A DNA stretch of 41,292 nucleotides from Acinetobacter apis (GTDB taxonomy: Bacteria; Pseudomonadota; Gammaproteobacteria; Pseudomonadales; Moraxellaceae). The stretch is taken from NCBI RefSeq assembly GCF_900197575.1, contig NZ_FZLN01000007.1, positions 1 through 41,292 of the forward strand, written 5' to 3'. This document shows, piece after piece, positions 8,641 to 19,160 of the stretch. Under the pieces are notes generated by a model that worked only from the letters and a program-made list of their open reading frames with translations, ran no database searches and was not told where the DNA came from. How positions within the stretch are numbered: the stretch's first letter is position 1; each line of letters begins with the position of its first letter. A program made the position numbers and the translations under genes.

Positions 8641-10584
8641 ATGATCCAGCTTGAACATTTTAGTGTACGTCTCGGCGGTCGTGTCTTATTTAAAACAGAT
8701 GCATTGCTGCAATTACATCCAGGCTGGAAAATAGGCTTAACTGGTGTGAATGGAGCAGGTAAATCTTCTCTGTTTGCTGCGCTATTGGGTAAAATTTCAG
8801 GCGATGAAGGCAATTTAAGCCGTCCACAAGGGTGGACCGTTGCGCATATGGCACAAGAAATTGAAGCTTTAGATATGCCTGCAATTGATTTTGTTTTATC
8901 AGGTGATGAAGAATGCTGGGAAATTCAGCAAAAATTAGATCATGTCGATACATTATCAAACGATGAAATTGCTGAATTGTATGGACGTTTTGAGGAAATC
9001 AATGGCTATACCGCACATGCCAAAGCAGCACAGCTGATGGCAGGGCTTGGTTTTTTTGAACACCAAATGCAATTAAATGTAGAGAGTTTTTCAGGTGGAT
9101 GGCGTATGCGCTTAAACCTAGCCAGAACTTTAATGAGTCGCTCTGACTTATTGTTGCTTGATGAACCAACCAACCATTTAGATTTAGATGCTATTTTATG
9201 GCTTGAAGATTGGCTCAGCAATTATACAGGTACACTAGTTCTGATTTCACATGACCGTGACTTCTTAGATACTGTGACCAATCATATTCTACATATTGAA
9301 AACCAAAAATTGACTCTGTATACAGGCAATTATTCATCATTTGAAGTCATTCGAAGTGAACGCCTATCCCAACAGCAACAAGCTTTTGATAAACAGCAAG
9401 AAGCGCGTGCACATATGCAAAAGTATATTGACCGCTTTAAAGCGCAAGCCACCAAAGCACGTCAAGCGCAAAGCCGTATTAAACAGCTTGAACGGATGCA
9501 GCTTTTAGCACCTGCTCATGTAGACACGCCTTTTACTTTTAGTTTTAGAGAGCCTACTAAAATGAGTACGCCTTTACTGACGTTAGACAATGTCAGTATT
9601 GGTTATGCAAATAAAGAAATTGCTCAAAAAGTTAATTTACAAATTACACCAAGCTCAAGAATTGGTTTACTTGGGATGAATGGTGCAGGTAAATCAACAC
9701 TAATCAAATCTTTAGTAGGTGATTTACCTCTGTTAAGTGGTTCAAGAAAAGCATCTGATCTATTAAATATTGGCTATTTTGCACAGCATCAAATGGATGC
9801 ACTTGATGCCAATGCCAGTCCAATGCTCCAACTTGCACGTCTTGCAGGCTCTAGAATTAGTGAAGCAGCATTACGTTCATTTTTAGGCAGTTTTGGTTTT
9901 AGTGGCGAACGAATGGATACCCCATGTGAGAAATTTTCAGGTGGTGAACGCGCACGATTGGCCTTGGCACTCATTGTGTGGCAACGTCCAAATGTATTGG
10001 TACTCGATGAACCAACCAACCATTTAGATTTAGATATGCGTCATGCCCTCACCATGGCATTAAATGACTTCCAAGGCGCTGTTATCTTGGTGTCGCATGA
10101 AAGACAATTGATTGCTAGCGTCTGTGATGACTTGGTCTTGGTTCATGGTGGTTCATGTGAAGAGTTCCGTGGTGATTTAACAGATTATGCACAGTGGCTC
10201 AGACAGGCACGTCAGCAACAAATTAATGCTTACTCCGCATCGCAAAATAAAAAAGCGAAAGTTAAAGAGACTGTGGTCGCTGCTACACCTGAGCTTAAAG
10301 CGGATAAAGAGGTACAGCGCAAAGAAACTGCAAAACAACGTGAACAAACACGCCCTTTAAAGAAAGATATTGAAAAGGTTGAACGTCATATTGAAAAAAT
10401 ACAAACTCAACTTGATGCCATTAAAACGCAGTTAGAGGATACAGAGCTTTATTCGGCTGAGAAAAAACAAGACCTGCTTCGTATTATGGATGAGCAGCAA
10501 CAGCTCAATACCCAATTGAGCCAAGACGAAGAGCAGCTACTTGAACTAATGATGGCACTTGAAACACTTGAGCAATCTTTCTAA
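8641..10584 (+). CDS. yheS: ABC-F ATPase, YheS type
   Basis: A soluble ribosome-associated ABC-F protein of 647 aa with two nucleotide-binding domains and no membrane domain. NBD1 has Walker A GVNGAGKSS (35-43), signature SFSGGWRMRL and Walker B LLLLDEPTNHLD; NBD2 has GMNGAGKST, KFSGGERARL and VLVLDEPTNHLD. The ABC-F linker between them (KQQEARAHMQKYIDRFKAQA) and a C-terminal coiled coil from about 555 are present. Similarity to E. coli YheS is evident through the linker and NBD2. ABC-F proteins act on the ribosomal E site to relieve stalls; the exact role of YheS-type members is less clear than that of EttA. A parS site begins 8 bp after the stop. Confidence 0.9.
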   Translation: MIQLEHFSVRLGGRVLFKTDALLQLHPGWKIGLTGVNGAGKSSLFAALLGKISGDEGNLSRPQGWTVAHMAQEIEALDMPAIDFVLSGDEECWEIQQKLDHVDTLSNDEIAELYGRFEEINGYTAHAKAAQLMAGLGFFEHQMQLNVESFSGGWRMRLNLARTLMSRSDLLLLDEPTNHLDLDAILWLEDWLSNYTGTLVLISHDRDFLDTVTNHILHIENQKLTLYTGNYSSFEVIRSERLSQQQQAFDKQQEARAHMQKYIDRFKAQATKARQAQSRIKQLERMQLLAPAHVDTPFTFSFREPTKMSTPLLTLDNVSIGYANKEIAQKVNLQITPSSRIGLLGMNGAGKSTLIKSLVGDLPLLSGSRKASDLLNIGYFAQHQMDALDANASPMLQLARLAGSRISEAALRSFLGSFGFSGERMDTPCEKFSGGERARLALALIVWQRPNVLVLDEPTNHLDLDMRHALTMALNDFQGAVILVSHERQLIASVCDDLVLVHGGSCEEFRGDLTDYAQWLRQARQQQINAYSASQNKKAKVKETVVAATPELKADKEVQRKETAKQREQTRPLKKDIEKVERHIEKIQTQLDAIKTQLEDTELYSAEKKQDLLRIMDEQQQLNTQLSQDEEQLLELMMALETLEQSF

Positions 10585-10591
10585 AAGAAAA

Positions 10592-10607
10592 TGTTTCACG
10601 TGGAACA
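10592..10607. other. parS centromere site 1
   Basis: TGTTTCACGTGGAACA matches the conserved chromosomal parS consensus, a 16-bp near-palindrome with CACGTG core. It lies in the gap after yheS, about 7.3 kb from oriC. ParB is expected to load here, though parA/parB are not in the window. Confidence 0.9.
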
Positions 10608-10914
10608 TGAGAATGGGGAGTTCTTTACTCCCCGACCTCATCGCAACAAAAATATAGCAACAAACAAATGACAATAATCTGATCCTTTAACCAGTAAAAT
10701 ATAAAAGGTCAGTTTTAATATAATCCTAATAAATATTCTATATCTTATATTGTTAGTTTTAATATTTTGATATTGTTGAGAATATCAAAACTTCAGTTCA
10801 ACTCACTTTTTCATAATGTATGTTAGAATTGAAGCTTGCTGTATGAATTGCAAGTAGCATATGCTATTGCTTCAATAAAATATTATGTAAATATAACGTG
10901 GGAACCTTACCCCG
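10608..10914. other. Intergenic region between yheS and the DedA gene
   Basis: Holds a hairpin without U-tract (GGGGAG 10615-10620, CTCCCC 10628-10633) that may end yheS transcription, a perfect 10-bp inverted repeat TTTTGATATT/AATATCAAAA at 10765-10790, and a TAGCATATGCTA palindrome near 10855. No credible coding frame. Confidence 0.5.
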
Positions 10915-11460
10915 ATGAATTTTTTTGATTTGATGGTTAGCTTTGAACATTATTTGCCTGTACTGGTACAAGAGTATGGGACTTGGATCTATGCCATATT
11001 ATTTTTAATCATTTTTGCAGAAACTGCGTTTATTTTTATGTTCTTTCTGCCAGGTGATAGTCTCCTGCTGGCAATTGGTGCCATGTGTGCCACAACAGAC
11101 TTTATACGCATTGATTACATGATATTTTTACTTTTTATTGCCGCTACACTTGGCTATATTGTCAACTATCATACAGGCAAAGTATTAGGTCACCGTATTA
11201 CCTCGTATGAATCACGTTGGATTAAAAAAGAATATTTAGCAAAAACAGAAGCCTACTTTGTAAAACATGGTGGAAAAACCATTTTAATGGCGCGTTTTAT
11301 TCCATTTGCTCGCTCTTTTGCACCATTTGCTGCTGGCTCTAGCCATATGAATTATAAATTGTTTTTAATGTATAACATTGCTGGTGCATTTATTTGGATT
11401 GTGCTCTTGGTTGGCCTTGGCTATTTATTTGCTTCTGGCATTTTAGGTGTTGTCCGCTAA
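10915..11460 (+). CDS. DedA/VTT-domain inner-membrane protein
   Basis: A 181-aa membrane protein with about five hydrophobic segments. DedA signatures are visible: the acidic FAETAF at about 38-43, FFLPGDSLL (about 48), GYIVNYHTGKVLG, and the catalytic-looking ARFIPFARSFAPFAAGSSHM. DedA proteins maintain membrane homeostasis and are implicated in lipid carrier (undecaprenyl phosphate) recycling and colistin or pH tolerance; the exact substrate here is not readable. It is monocistronic, ending in a bidirectional terminator shared with gyrB. The ATG at 10915 has only a distant GGGAA upstream. Confidence 0.85.
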   Translation: MNFFDLMVSFEHYLPVLVQEYGTWIYAILFLIIFAETAFIFMFFLPGDSLLLAIGAMCATTDFIRIDYMIFLLFIAATLGYIVNYHTGKVLGHRITSYESRWIKKEYLAKTEAYFVKHGGKTILMARFIPFARSFAPFAAGSSHMNYKLFLMYNIAGAFIWIVLLVGLGYLFASGILGVVR

Positions 11461-11477
11461 ACATAACCCATAGACAT

Positions 11478-11509
11478 AAAAAAAGCATTCATAAAGAATG
11501 CTTTTTTTT
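11478..11509. terminator. Bidirectional terminator between the DedA gene and gyrB
   Basis: AAAAAAAGCATTC and GAATGCTTTTTTTT form a 12-13-bp stem around loop ATAAA, flanked by A-run and T-run, serving both convergent genes. Confidence 0.85.
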
Positions 11510-11522
11510 ATGCGGTAATCAA

Positions 11523-14000
<2,478 letters not shown>

Positions 14001-14021
14001 CTAGTGATATATAAAAAATGA

Positions 14022-15119
14022 TTACTCGGTTGGGTTTGTTTCACGCGTTAAATACACCATGCCACGATGAACATTAAATAACTGGTAAGAAATACCCAAA
14101 TTATATAAGTGTTTTTCTACTGCTACTTGATCTAGGGTAGTTAAAAAAACTTGACTACCTAGCTCATGTAAACGTCCTAATACACGCTGTTGCGCTGATA
14201 AATCTAATTCTGCTGTTAGATCATCTAATAATACCACAGTTTCCTTGTCACTCGCATGCAACATCGCAATTTGAGACAGTTTTAATGCAGTGATTAACAG
14301 CTTTTTTTGACCACGAGAAAGAATAACATCCGCTAAACCATGCATAGTTTTGAGTTTAATATCTGCACGGTGTGGTCCATATTCGGTGTAACGGCGATCA
14401 CAATCCTTTGTATGCTGCTCGATAAAGATATCAAGTAAATGATGCTGTGTCTGAAAACCTGCGTAATATTCCATATGAATAACAACATCAGGTAACAAAG
14501 CATGTATTTCAATATTAAAAAACTCTCGCCATTGCTCTATTACTTGACTACGCTGCACATGCAATAACTCACCATATTGAGCCAATAAATTATTCCAAGG
14601 TTCAATTTGATTCAATGTGATTTGTTTTTTACTTTTCAATAAGGCATTACGCTGTTTTAAAGCCCGTGAGTAATGTTGCCATGTGAAATAGAAATCAGGT
14701 TCCACGTGGAACATCAGCCAATCTAAAAGTTGACGACGTGGTTTTGAGCCATGATCAATAATATCCGTACTAAGTGGGTCTAAATATTGTACGGGTAACA
14801 TCAGTGCCAACTGCCCTTGGGTAGCAATCGGATCACCATTTACTTTAATTGTTTGTTCACCAGATACAAACTTTTGAATGCCAATTTTGTCGTTTACGGC
14901 TTCAGCAAAGACAATCGCATCTGGTGCATCATGCATAATATAGTGTTTAGCCATATGAGTTCGAAATGAACGACCCGTTGCTAAGATGTGAATGGATTCC
15001 AAAATAGATGTTTTACCAGAACCATTTTCACCATATAAAACGGTAAACGGTCGCAAATCTTTCATTGCAACCGTTTCTAAATTCCGTATACGCTCTACAT
15101 GTAAGCGCTTTAAATGCAT
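14022..15119 (-). CDS. recF: DNA replication and repair protein RecF
   Basis: An SMC-like ATPase of 365 aa that helps load RecA at single-strand gaps with RecO and RecR. Walker A is GENGSGKTS (30-38), the signature is [15 protein letters not shown] and Walker [13 protein letters not shown]. It starts 8 bp after dnaN with the ATG at 15119, so it is probably translated from the dnaN message. A parS site is embedded in the codons for FHVEP (about residue 138-142). Confidence 0.97.
   Translation of the reverse strand: MHLKRLHVERIRNLETVAMKDLRPFTVLYGENGSGKTSILESIHILATGRSFRTHMAKHYIMHDAPDAIVFAEAVNDKIGIQKFVSGEQTIKVNGDPIATQGQLALMLPVQYLDPLSTDIIDHGSKPRRQLLDWLMFHVEPDFYFTWQHYSRALKQRNALLKSKKQITLNQIEPWNNLLAQYGELLHVQRSQVIEQWREFFNIEIHALLPDVVIHMEYYAGFQTQHHLLDIFIEQHTKDCDRRYTEYGPHRADIKLKTMHGLADVILSRGQKKLLITALKLSQIAMLHASDKETVVLLDDLTAELDLSAQQRVLGRLHELGSQVFLTTLDQVAVEKHLYNLGISYQLFNVHRGMVYLTRETNPTE
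14698..14713. other. parS centromere site 2 (inside recF)
   Basis: GGTTCCACGTGGAACA matches the parS consensus at 15 of 16 positions. It is read through as Met-Phe-His-Val-Glu-Pro in RecF, about 3.2 kb from oriC. Confidence 0.85.
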
Positions 15120-15127
15120 TTTAAATT

Positions 15128-16276
15128 TTACACTCGCATTGGCATGACCACATAAACTTGGTCTTTATATGCAGGATCTTGTACCAATACTGATTGATTG
15201 GCTTCAGACATCGTAATTGATACATCTTCACCATCTAAAACACTTAATACGTCTAATAAGTATTGCGCATTAAATGACATATCTAATGGGCTATATCCAT
15301 AGTGAATTGCGAGTTTTTCGCTGGCTTCATCTTGCTCAGGGTTATTGGCTTTAAGCTCTAATGTATCATTCGAGAAATTAAGAAATACACCTCTTAATTT
15401 TTCATTACTTAAAATAGCCACACGTTGTAACGATTGCTTTAATACATCATGACCAATCACCACGTTTTTATCGCCACCACGCGGAATAACACGCTTATAA
15501 TCAGGAAACTTGCCATCAATCAATTTGGTGGTAAAACGTACAGTCACATTGCCCTGCTCTTTATCACGGCTTGGAATATTAATGGTAATATTTAATAGCT
15601 CACGACCAATAAAGACATTCAGCGGGTGATCATCTAAACTCAATAATCGCTGTAATTCTGCGACTGCTTTACGTGGCACAATTGCTTGCAAAGGTTGGGT
15701 TACCGTAGATTCTGCGGTGGTTTCACATAATGCCAAACGGTGACCATCTGTAGTCACTGTACGCAATTGAGTTTCATCAATTTCAAGTAACGTGCCTGTT
15801 AAATAAAAACGAACATCTTGTACAGCCATAGCAAATGCTGTTTTTTCAAAAAGACGTTTCAATTCTTTTTGTGTCACTTGAATTTGTGAACCTTGCGTAC
15901 CTTCTGTTGTTAATAATGGATAATCTTCAGCAGGTAAAGTACCTAAAACAAAACGACTATTGCCTGATTTTAAAATACAACGCTGATCCTCAGTAATTTG
16001 TAAATCAATCAATGCCGCTGATGGCAAAGATTTACAAATATCCATGAGCTTACGTGCAGGTACAGTCACTTCACCTGGTTGTAAGCAAGCCCCTTCTGCA
16101 AAAGGAACACTTGCAACAAGTTCAACCTCTAAATCTGAACCTGTGATTGTCAGCGCTTGTTGTGATGCGTGAATCTTAACATTGGATAAGATGTTCAACG
16201 TATGACGACGTTCTACGACGCCAACCACATGAGATAAAATATTTAATAAACTTTCTTTTGCGATACTTAAACGCAC
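15128..16276 (-). CDS. dnaN: DNA polymerase III sliding clamp (beta subunit)
   Basis: The 382-aa processivity clamp, a ring-forming homodimer that tethers Pol III and other clamp partners. The N-terminal [24 protein letters not shown] and the C-terminal YVVMPMRV are diagnostic, and three clamp subdomains fit the length. The start codon is GTG (16276), with GAGGAT at 8 bp. It follows dnaA by 99 bp and precedes recF by 8 bp. Confidence 0.98.
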   Translation of the reverse strand: MRLSIAKESLLNILSHVVGVVERRHTLNILSNVKIHASQQALTITGSDLEVELVASVPFAEGACLQPGEVTVPARKLMDICKSLPSAALIDLQITEDQRCILKSGNSRFVLGTLPAEDYPLLTTEGTQGSQIQVTQKELKRLFEKTAFAMAVQDVRFYLTGTLLEIDETQLRTVTTDGHRLALCETTAESTVTQPLQAIVPRKAVAELQRLLSLDDHPLNVFIGRELLNITINIPSRDKEQGNVTVRFTTKLIDGKFPDYKRVIPRGGDKNVVIGHDVLKQSLQRVAILSNEKLRGVFLNFSNDTLELKANNPEQDEASEKLAIHYGYSPLDMSFNAQYLLDVLSVLDGEDVSITMSEANQSVLVQDPAYKDQVYVVMPMRV

Positions 16277-16375
16277 AATGTAATCCTCAGCCGCATGTTT
16301 GCAAATATATTATATTCATAAACCGAAAAAGTTTATATTTTGAATACAGTTTGTTGGTTTAATTCAATAAACAAT

Positions 16376-17767
16376 TTAACTTTGTAGCAATCTCATTAAG
16401 TTTTTATAATCTTCATCAAAAATTGGATCAGTTTCTCTTAAGCTAACCACTTTTTCACATGCATGCATGACTGTACTGTGATCACGATTGCCAAACGCCA
16501 TACCAATTTCAGGAAAACTATTGCCTGTTAACTCTCGAGCAATACCCATCGCCAATTGACGTGGTCTAGCATAAATTCTTGTTCTTTTCGGACCAATTAA
16601 CTCTTTAAGCGGTACTCTAAAATATTCACTGACTACGCGCTGTATATTTTCTGTACTGATTGTTCGAGCACGAATCGCCAAAACATCTTTCAAGGATTCT
16701 TTGACAATTTCAAGATCAATTAATGAGCCTTTAAAGCGCGCAATAGCAACCACTTTGTTTAAAGCCCCTTCAAGCTCTCTCACATTTGCCACCACTTGCT
16801 GTGCAATAAACAATGCACAATTTCGCGGTAAATCAATCCCTGTACTTTCTGCTTTCTTCAATAAAATTTCTATTCTTGTTTCGATATCAGGCGGCTCAAC
16901 ACCCACCGACAGTCCCCAAGAAAAGCGAGAAACTAAGCGTGGATCTAGCTCAGTCAGCTCTTTAGGATAACGATCTGACGTTAAAATAATTTGCTTTGAT
17001 TCATCAAGCAGTGCATTAAACGTATAAAAAAATTCAACTAAACTGGCCTCTTTACCTGCCAACAAATGAATATCATCAACCAAGAGTAAATCTAAAGAAC
17101 GACAATTTTTTTTAAATTCTTCAACTTTGCCTTTTTGTAATGAGCTGACAAAATCTTGTACAAAACTTTCTGCTGTCATATACATCACACGTGCGTTCGG
17201 CTTGGCATGTAAAAGTGCATTACCGACTGCATGCATTAAATGCGTTTTACCAAGCCCTGTAGGTCCATATAAAAACAATGGATTATGTTGAGATGCACCA
17301 AGGTGCGTTAGCACTTTGCGGCAAGTTTCAGCGGCCATCTGATTAGACCGTCCCTCAACAAATAGCGAGAATGTAAATAACGGATTCAATTGTCTCTGTT
17401 TGCTATTACGTGCTGGCTGTCCTTGTGTAACAGGCTCTTTCTCTTTCTTTGCAAGTGTCTGAGTGGGCTGTAATGGACGTTTTACAGCTGTCCCACTACT
17501 TGGCTGTTCATTGGCCTTTAAAATGGCGCCAGGACGCGAATCTATCTTAATTTCGACCTGTTTTACTCGACCTTCAGACAGTTGTTCTGCCAAAATTGAA
17601 ATCAGCTCAAGATGATGCTCTTGAATATAGCGTGTCCAATAAGGGTTTGGTGCATACAAACATAATGTCTGACCTTGATCTTCAGCAATCAATGGACGGA
17701 TCCACATTGCAAATACGTTGTCAGATAACTCTTGCCTGAGTCGCGCTAAGCATTCTGTCCAAAGCAT
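16376..17767 (-). CDS. dnaA: Chromosomal replication initiator DnaA
   Basis: The AAA+ initiator of 463 aa that binds oriC boxes and melts DNA. Domain I (1-75) begins MLWTECLARLRQELSD; the linker (80-125) is Q/K-rich; Walker A GPTGLGKTH is at 168-176, Walker B LLLVDDIH at 227-234, with sensor segments DPRLVSRFSWG and VRELEGALNKV; domain IV ends with the box-binding FGNRDHSTVMHACEKV. The ATG at 17767 has an excellent GGAGGTGATC Shine-Dalgarno. DnaA boxes in the upstream region (nearest 17832) suggest autoregulation, as is usual. Confidence 0.98.
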   Translation of the reverse strand: MLWTECLARLRQELSDNVFAMWIRPLIAEDQGQTLCLYAPNPYWTRYIQEHHLELISILAEQLSEGRVKQVEIKIDSRPGAILKANEQPSSGTAVKRPLQPTQTLAKKEKEPVTQGQPARNSKQRQLNPLFTFSLFVEGRSNQMAAETCRKVLTHLGASQHNPLFLYGPTGLGKTHLMHAVGNALLHAKPNARVMYMTAESFVQDFVSSLQKGKVEEFKKNCRSLDLLLVDDIHLLAGKEASLVEFFYTFNALLDESKQIILTSDRYPKELTELDPRLVSRFSWGLSVGVEPPDIETRIEILLKKAESTGIDLPRNCALFIAQQVVANVRELEGALNKVVAIARFKGSLIDLEIVKESLKDVLAIRARTISTENIQRVVSEYFRVPLKELIGPKRTRIYARPRQLAMGIARELTGNSFPEIGMAFGNRDHSTVMHACEKVVSLRETDPIFDEDYKNLMRLLQS

Positions 17768-17824
17768 TGATCACCTCCCTCTCATTTAAATTTTTTATCC
17801 TTCGATAGAAGGGGTGGCTATTCT

Positions 17825-18190
17825 ACCCAAGTTATCCACATCTGTCATAAGAAAAGTGGATAAATTTGCAATCTCATGTGGAGTTATCCACTGTGGATAA
17901 CTTTATCATAACTTTGTGGATAAATTTTTTCCATAAGTTATCCACAATTTGTTATTTTTTTTATAACATATTTATCCACAATATAATATACTGTTTTTAA
18001 TGATAAAAATATACATTTCCACAGAAAAAAGCCTCCCTAATAATAATAAGTTTAAATTTATAAATTTAAATTTATATATAAGATCGAGCTTACCTGTGCA
18101 TAATTTGAATTTAAAAAATCAAAATGAATTTAAAAAAGAGAAAACAAAAAATGAATTTAAATTTAAAATTGTGGATACAAATGACAAATT
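17825..18190. other. Chromosomal replication origin oriC
   Basis: Seven DnaA boxes lie between dnaA and rpmH: TTATCCACA at 17832-17840, 17938-17946 and 17972-17980 (plus), at 17892-17900 and 17915-17923 (minus), and TTATCCACT at 17884-17892 (plus) and 17855-17863 (minus). Two of them share one base and form the perfect 17-bp palindrome TTATCCACTGTGGATAA (17884-17900). To the right, 17981-18190 is extremely AT-rich, with GAATTTAAA repeats starting at 18107, 18126 and 18153 and a lone TGTGGATAC at 18170-18178; it is the likely unwinding element. Confidence 0.93.
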
Positions 18191-18192
18191 GA

Positions 18193-18221
18193 TTGACTTT
18201 TCTTCAAATGAGCCATAAAAT
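18193..18221 (+). promoter_or_regulatory. rpmH promoter
   Basis: TTGACT (18193-18198), a 17-bp spacer and TAAAAT (18216-18221), about 32 bp before the rpmH Shine-Dalgarno and directly abutting the oriC unwinding region. Confidence 0.7.
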
Positions 18222-18260
18222 CGCGAACCTTTAAGATAGATCAATTTTAGGAGTTTCGAT

Positions 18261-18395
18261 ATGAAACGTACATTCCAACCATCTGAATTAAAGCGTAAAC
18301 GCGTTCATGGTTTCCGTGCTCGTATGGCTACTAAAGCTGGTCGCCAAGTACTAGCTCGCCGCCGTGCAAAAGGTCGTCATAGCTTAACAGTGTAA
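18261..18395 (+). CDS. rpmH: 50S ribosomal protein L34
   Basis: A 44-aa, strongly basic ribosomal protein beginning [19 protein letters not shown] and ending KGRHSLTV, the full usual length of bL34. AGGAG lies 7 bp before the ATG. It is the first gene of the rpmH-rnpA-yidD-yidC cluster, divergent from dnaA across oriC. Confidence 0.98.
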
Positions 18396-18407
18396 TTCAC
18401 ACTGTTA
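18385..18407 (+). other. Hairpin across the rpmH stop codon
   Basis: A perfect 9-bp stem, TAACAGTGT (18385-18393) and ACACTGTTA (18399-18407), with loop AATTC. There is no U-run, so it is probably a partial terminator or mRNA processing/stability element that could set the rpmH to rnpA ratio. Confidence 0.5.
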
Positions 18408-18426
18408 TGGCTTGAGCTTTGGCTTT

Positions 18427-18819
18427 ATGAGGCTTTATAGCTTTAGCACTGAACGACGAATACGCTGTGCTTCAGATTACAAATGTGTATTCGATGATGC
18501 GCTTCTTAAAGTGCATCAGCCCCATTTTCTTTTTTTGGCAATTTTTTCGAAACAAGACACCAGTCGTTTAGGAATTATTGTTGCAAAAAAGAAAGTACGT
18601 CGGGCACATGAAAGAAATAGAATAAAACGTATTACTCGTGAGAGTTTTCGCTTGAATCAAAATCATCTTGAGTTGCTAGATATTGTGGTCATGCCAAAAC
18701 AAGGGATTGATACTGTGAGTAATGAAGAGTTACATAAACAGTTGCAATCTGCATGGAATAAGTTACAACGCTTGGCAAAAAAGCAGCTACACACTTCGAT
18801 TGTTTCCCCGCCAAAGTAG
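18427..18819 (+). CDS. rnpA: Ribonuclease P protein component
   Basis: The basic protein cofactor of RNase P (tRNA 5' maturation), about 130 aa. The RNR motif is present in [17 protein letters not shown], preceded by [15 protein letters not shown], and the N-terminal [11 protein letters not shown] fits the family. The ATG at 18427 is chosen by family N-terminus; a TTG at 18412 would add MSFGF. Neither has a strong Shine-Dalgarno, and the hairpin over the rpmH stop lies just upstream. yidD starts 9 bp after the stop. Confidence 0.95.
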   Translation: MRLYSFSTERRIRCASDYKCVFDDALLKVHQPHFLFLAIFSKQDTSRLGIIVAKKKVRRAHERNRIKRITRESFRLNQNHLELLDIVVMPKQGIDTVSNEELHKQLQSAWNKLQRLAKKQLHTSIVSPPK

Positions 18820-18828
18820 AGATGACCA

Positions 18829-19158
18829 ATGGTTTATATATTACATTGGTTGATCCGTTTTTATCAGATTGTAATGAGTCCATTACTTGGTCCGCAGTGT
18901 CGCTATATCCCAACGTGTTCTCAATATGCAATTGAAGCGCTTCAACAACATGGTGCGTTAAAAGGAAGTTGGTTCACTGCAAAGCGAATTTGTCGTTGTC
19001 ACCCTTGGGGTGGTTCCGGTTATGATCCTGTACCATCATCGTCAAAAGTAATCCGTTTTATTTCATTTCAGCAAATTCATTCTCAAGTGCATCACGTTAT
19101 CGTACCCTTTCGTGTGCATTTTATGAATCAACTCTACTCTAACCATTTGGGGTCATAG
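18829..19158 (+). CDS. yidD: Membrane protein insertion efficiency factor YidD
   Basis: A small membrane-associated factor of 109 aa that aids YidC-dependent insertion. The hallmark block [15 protein letters not shown] followed by [15 protein letters not shown] is intact, after an amphipathic N-terminus [14 protein letters not shown]. It lies between rnpA and yidC as in most bacteria, 2 bp before the yidC start. Confidence 0.96.
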   Translation: MVYILHWLIRFYQIVMSPLLGPQCRYIPTCSQYAIEALQQHGALKGSWFTAKRICRCHPWGGSGYDPVPSSSKVIRFISFQQIHSQVHHVIVPFRVHFMNQLYSNHLGS

Positions 19159-19160
19159 CT

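Noticed and set aside
18000..18218. 72-codon open frame in the AT-rich region next to oriC
   Set aside because: It lies over the origin unwinding repeats, is composed almost wholly of Lys/Asn/Phe/Leu codons expected from A/T sequence, and has no ribosome site.
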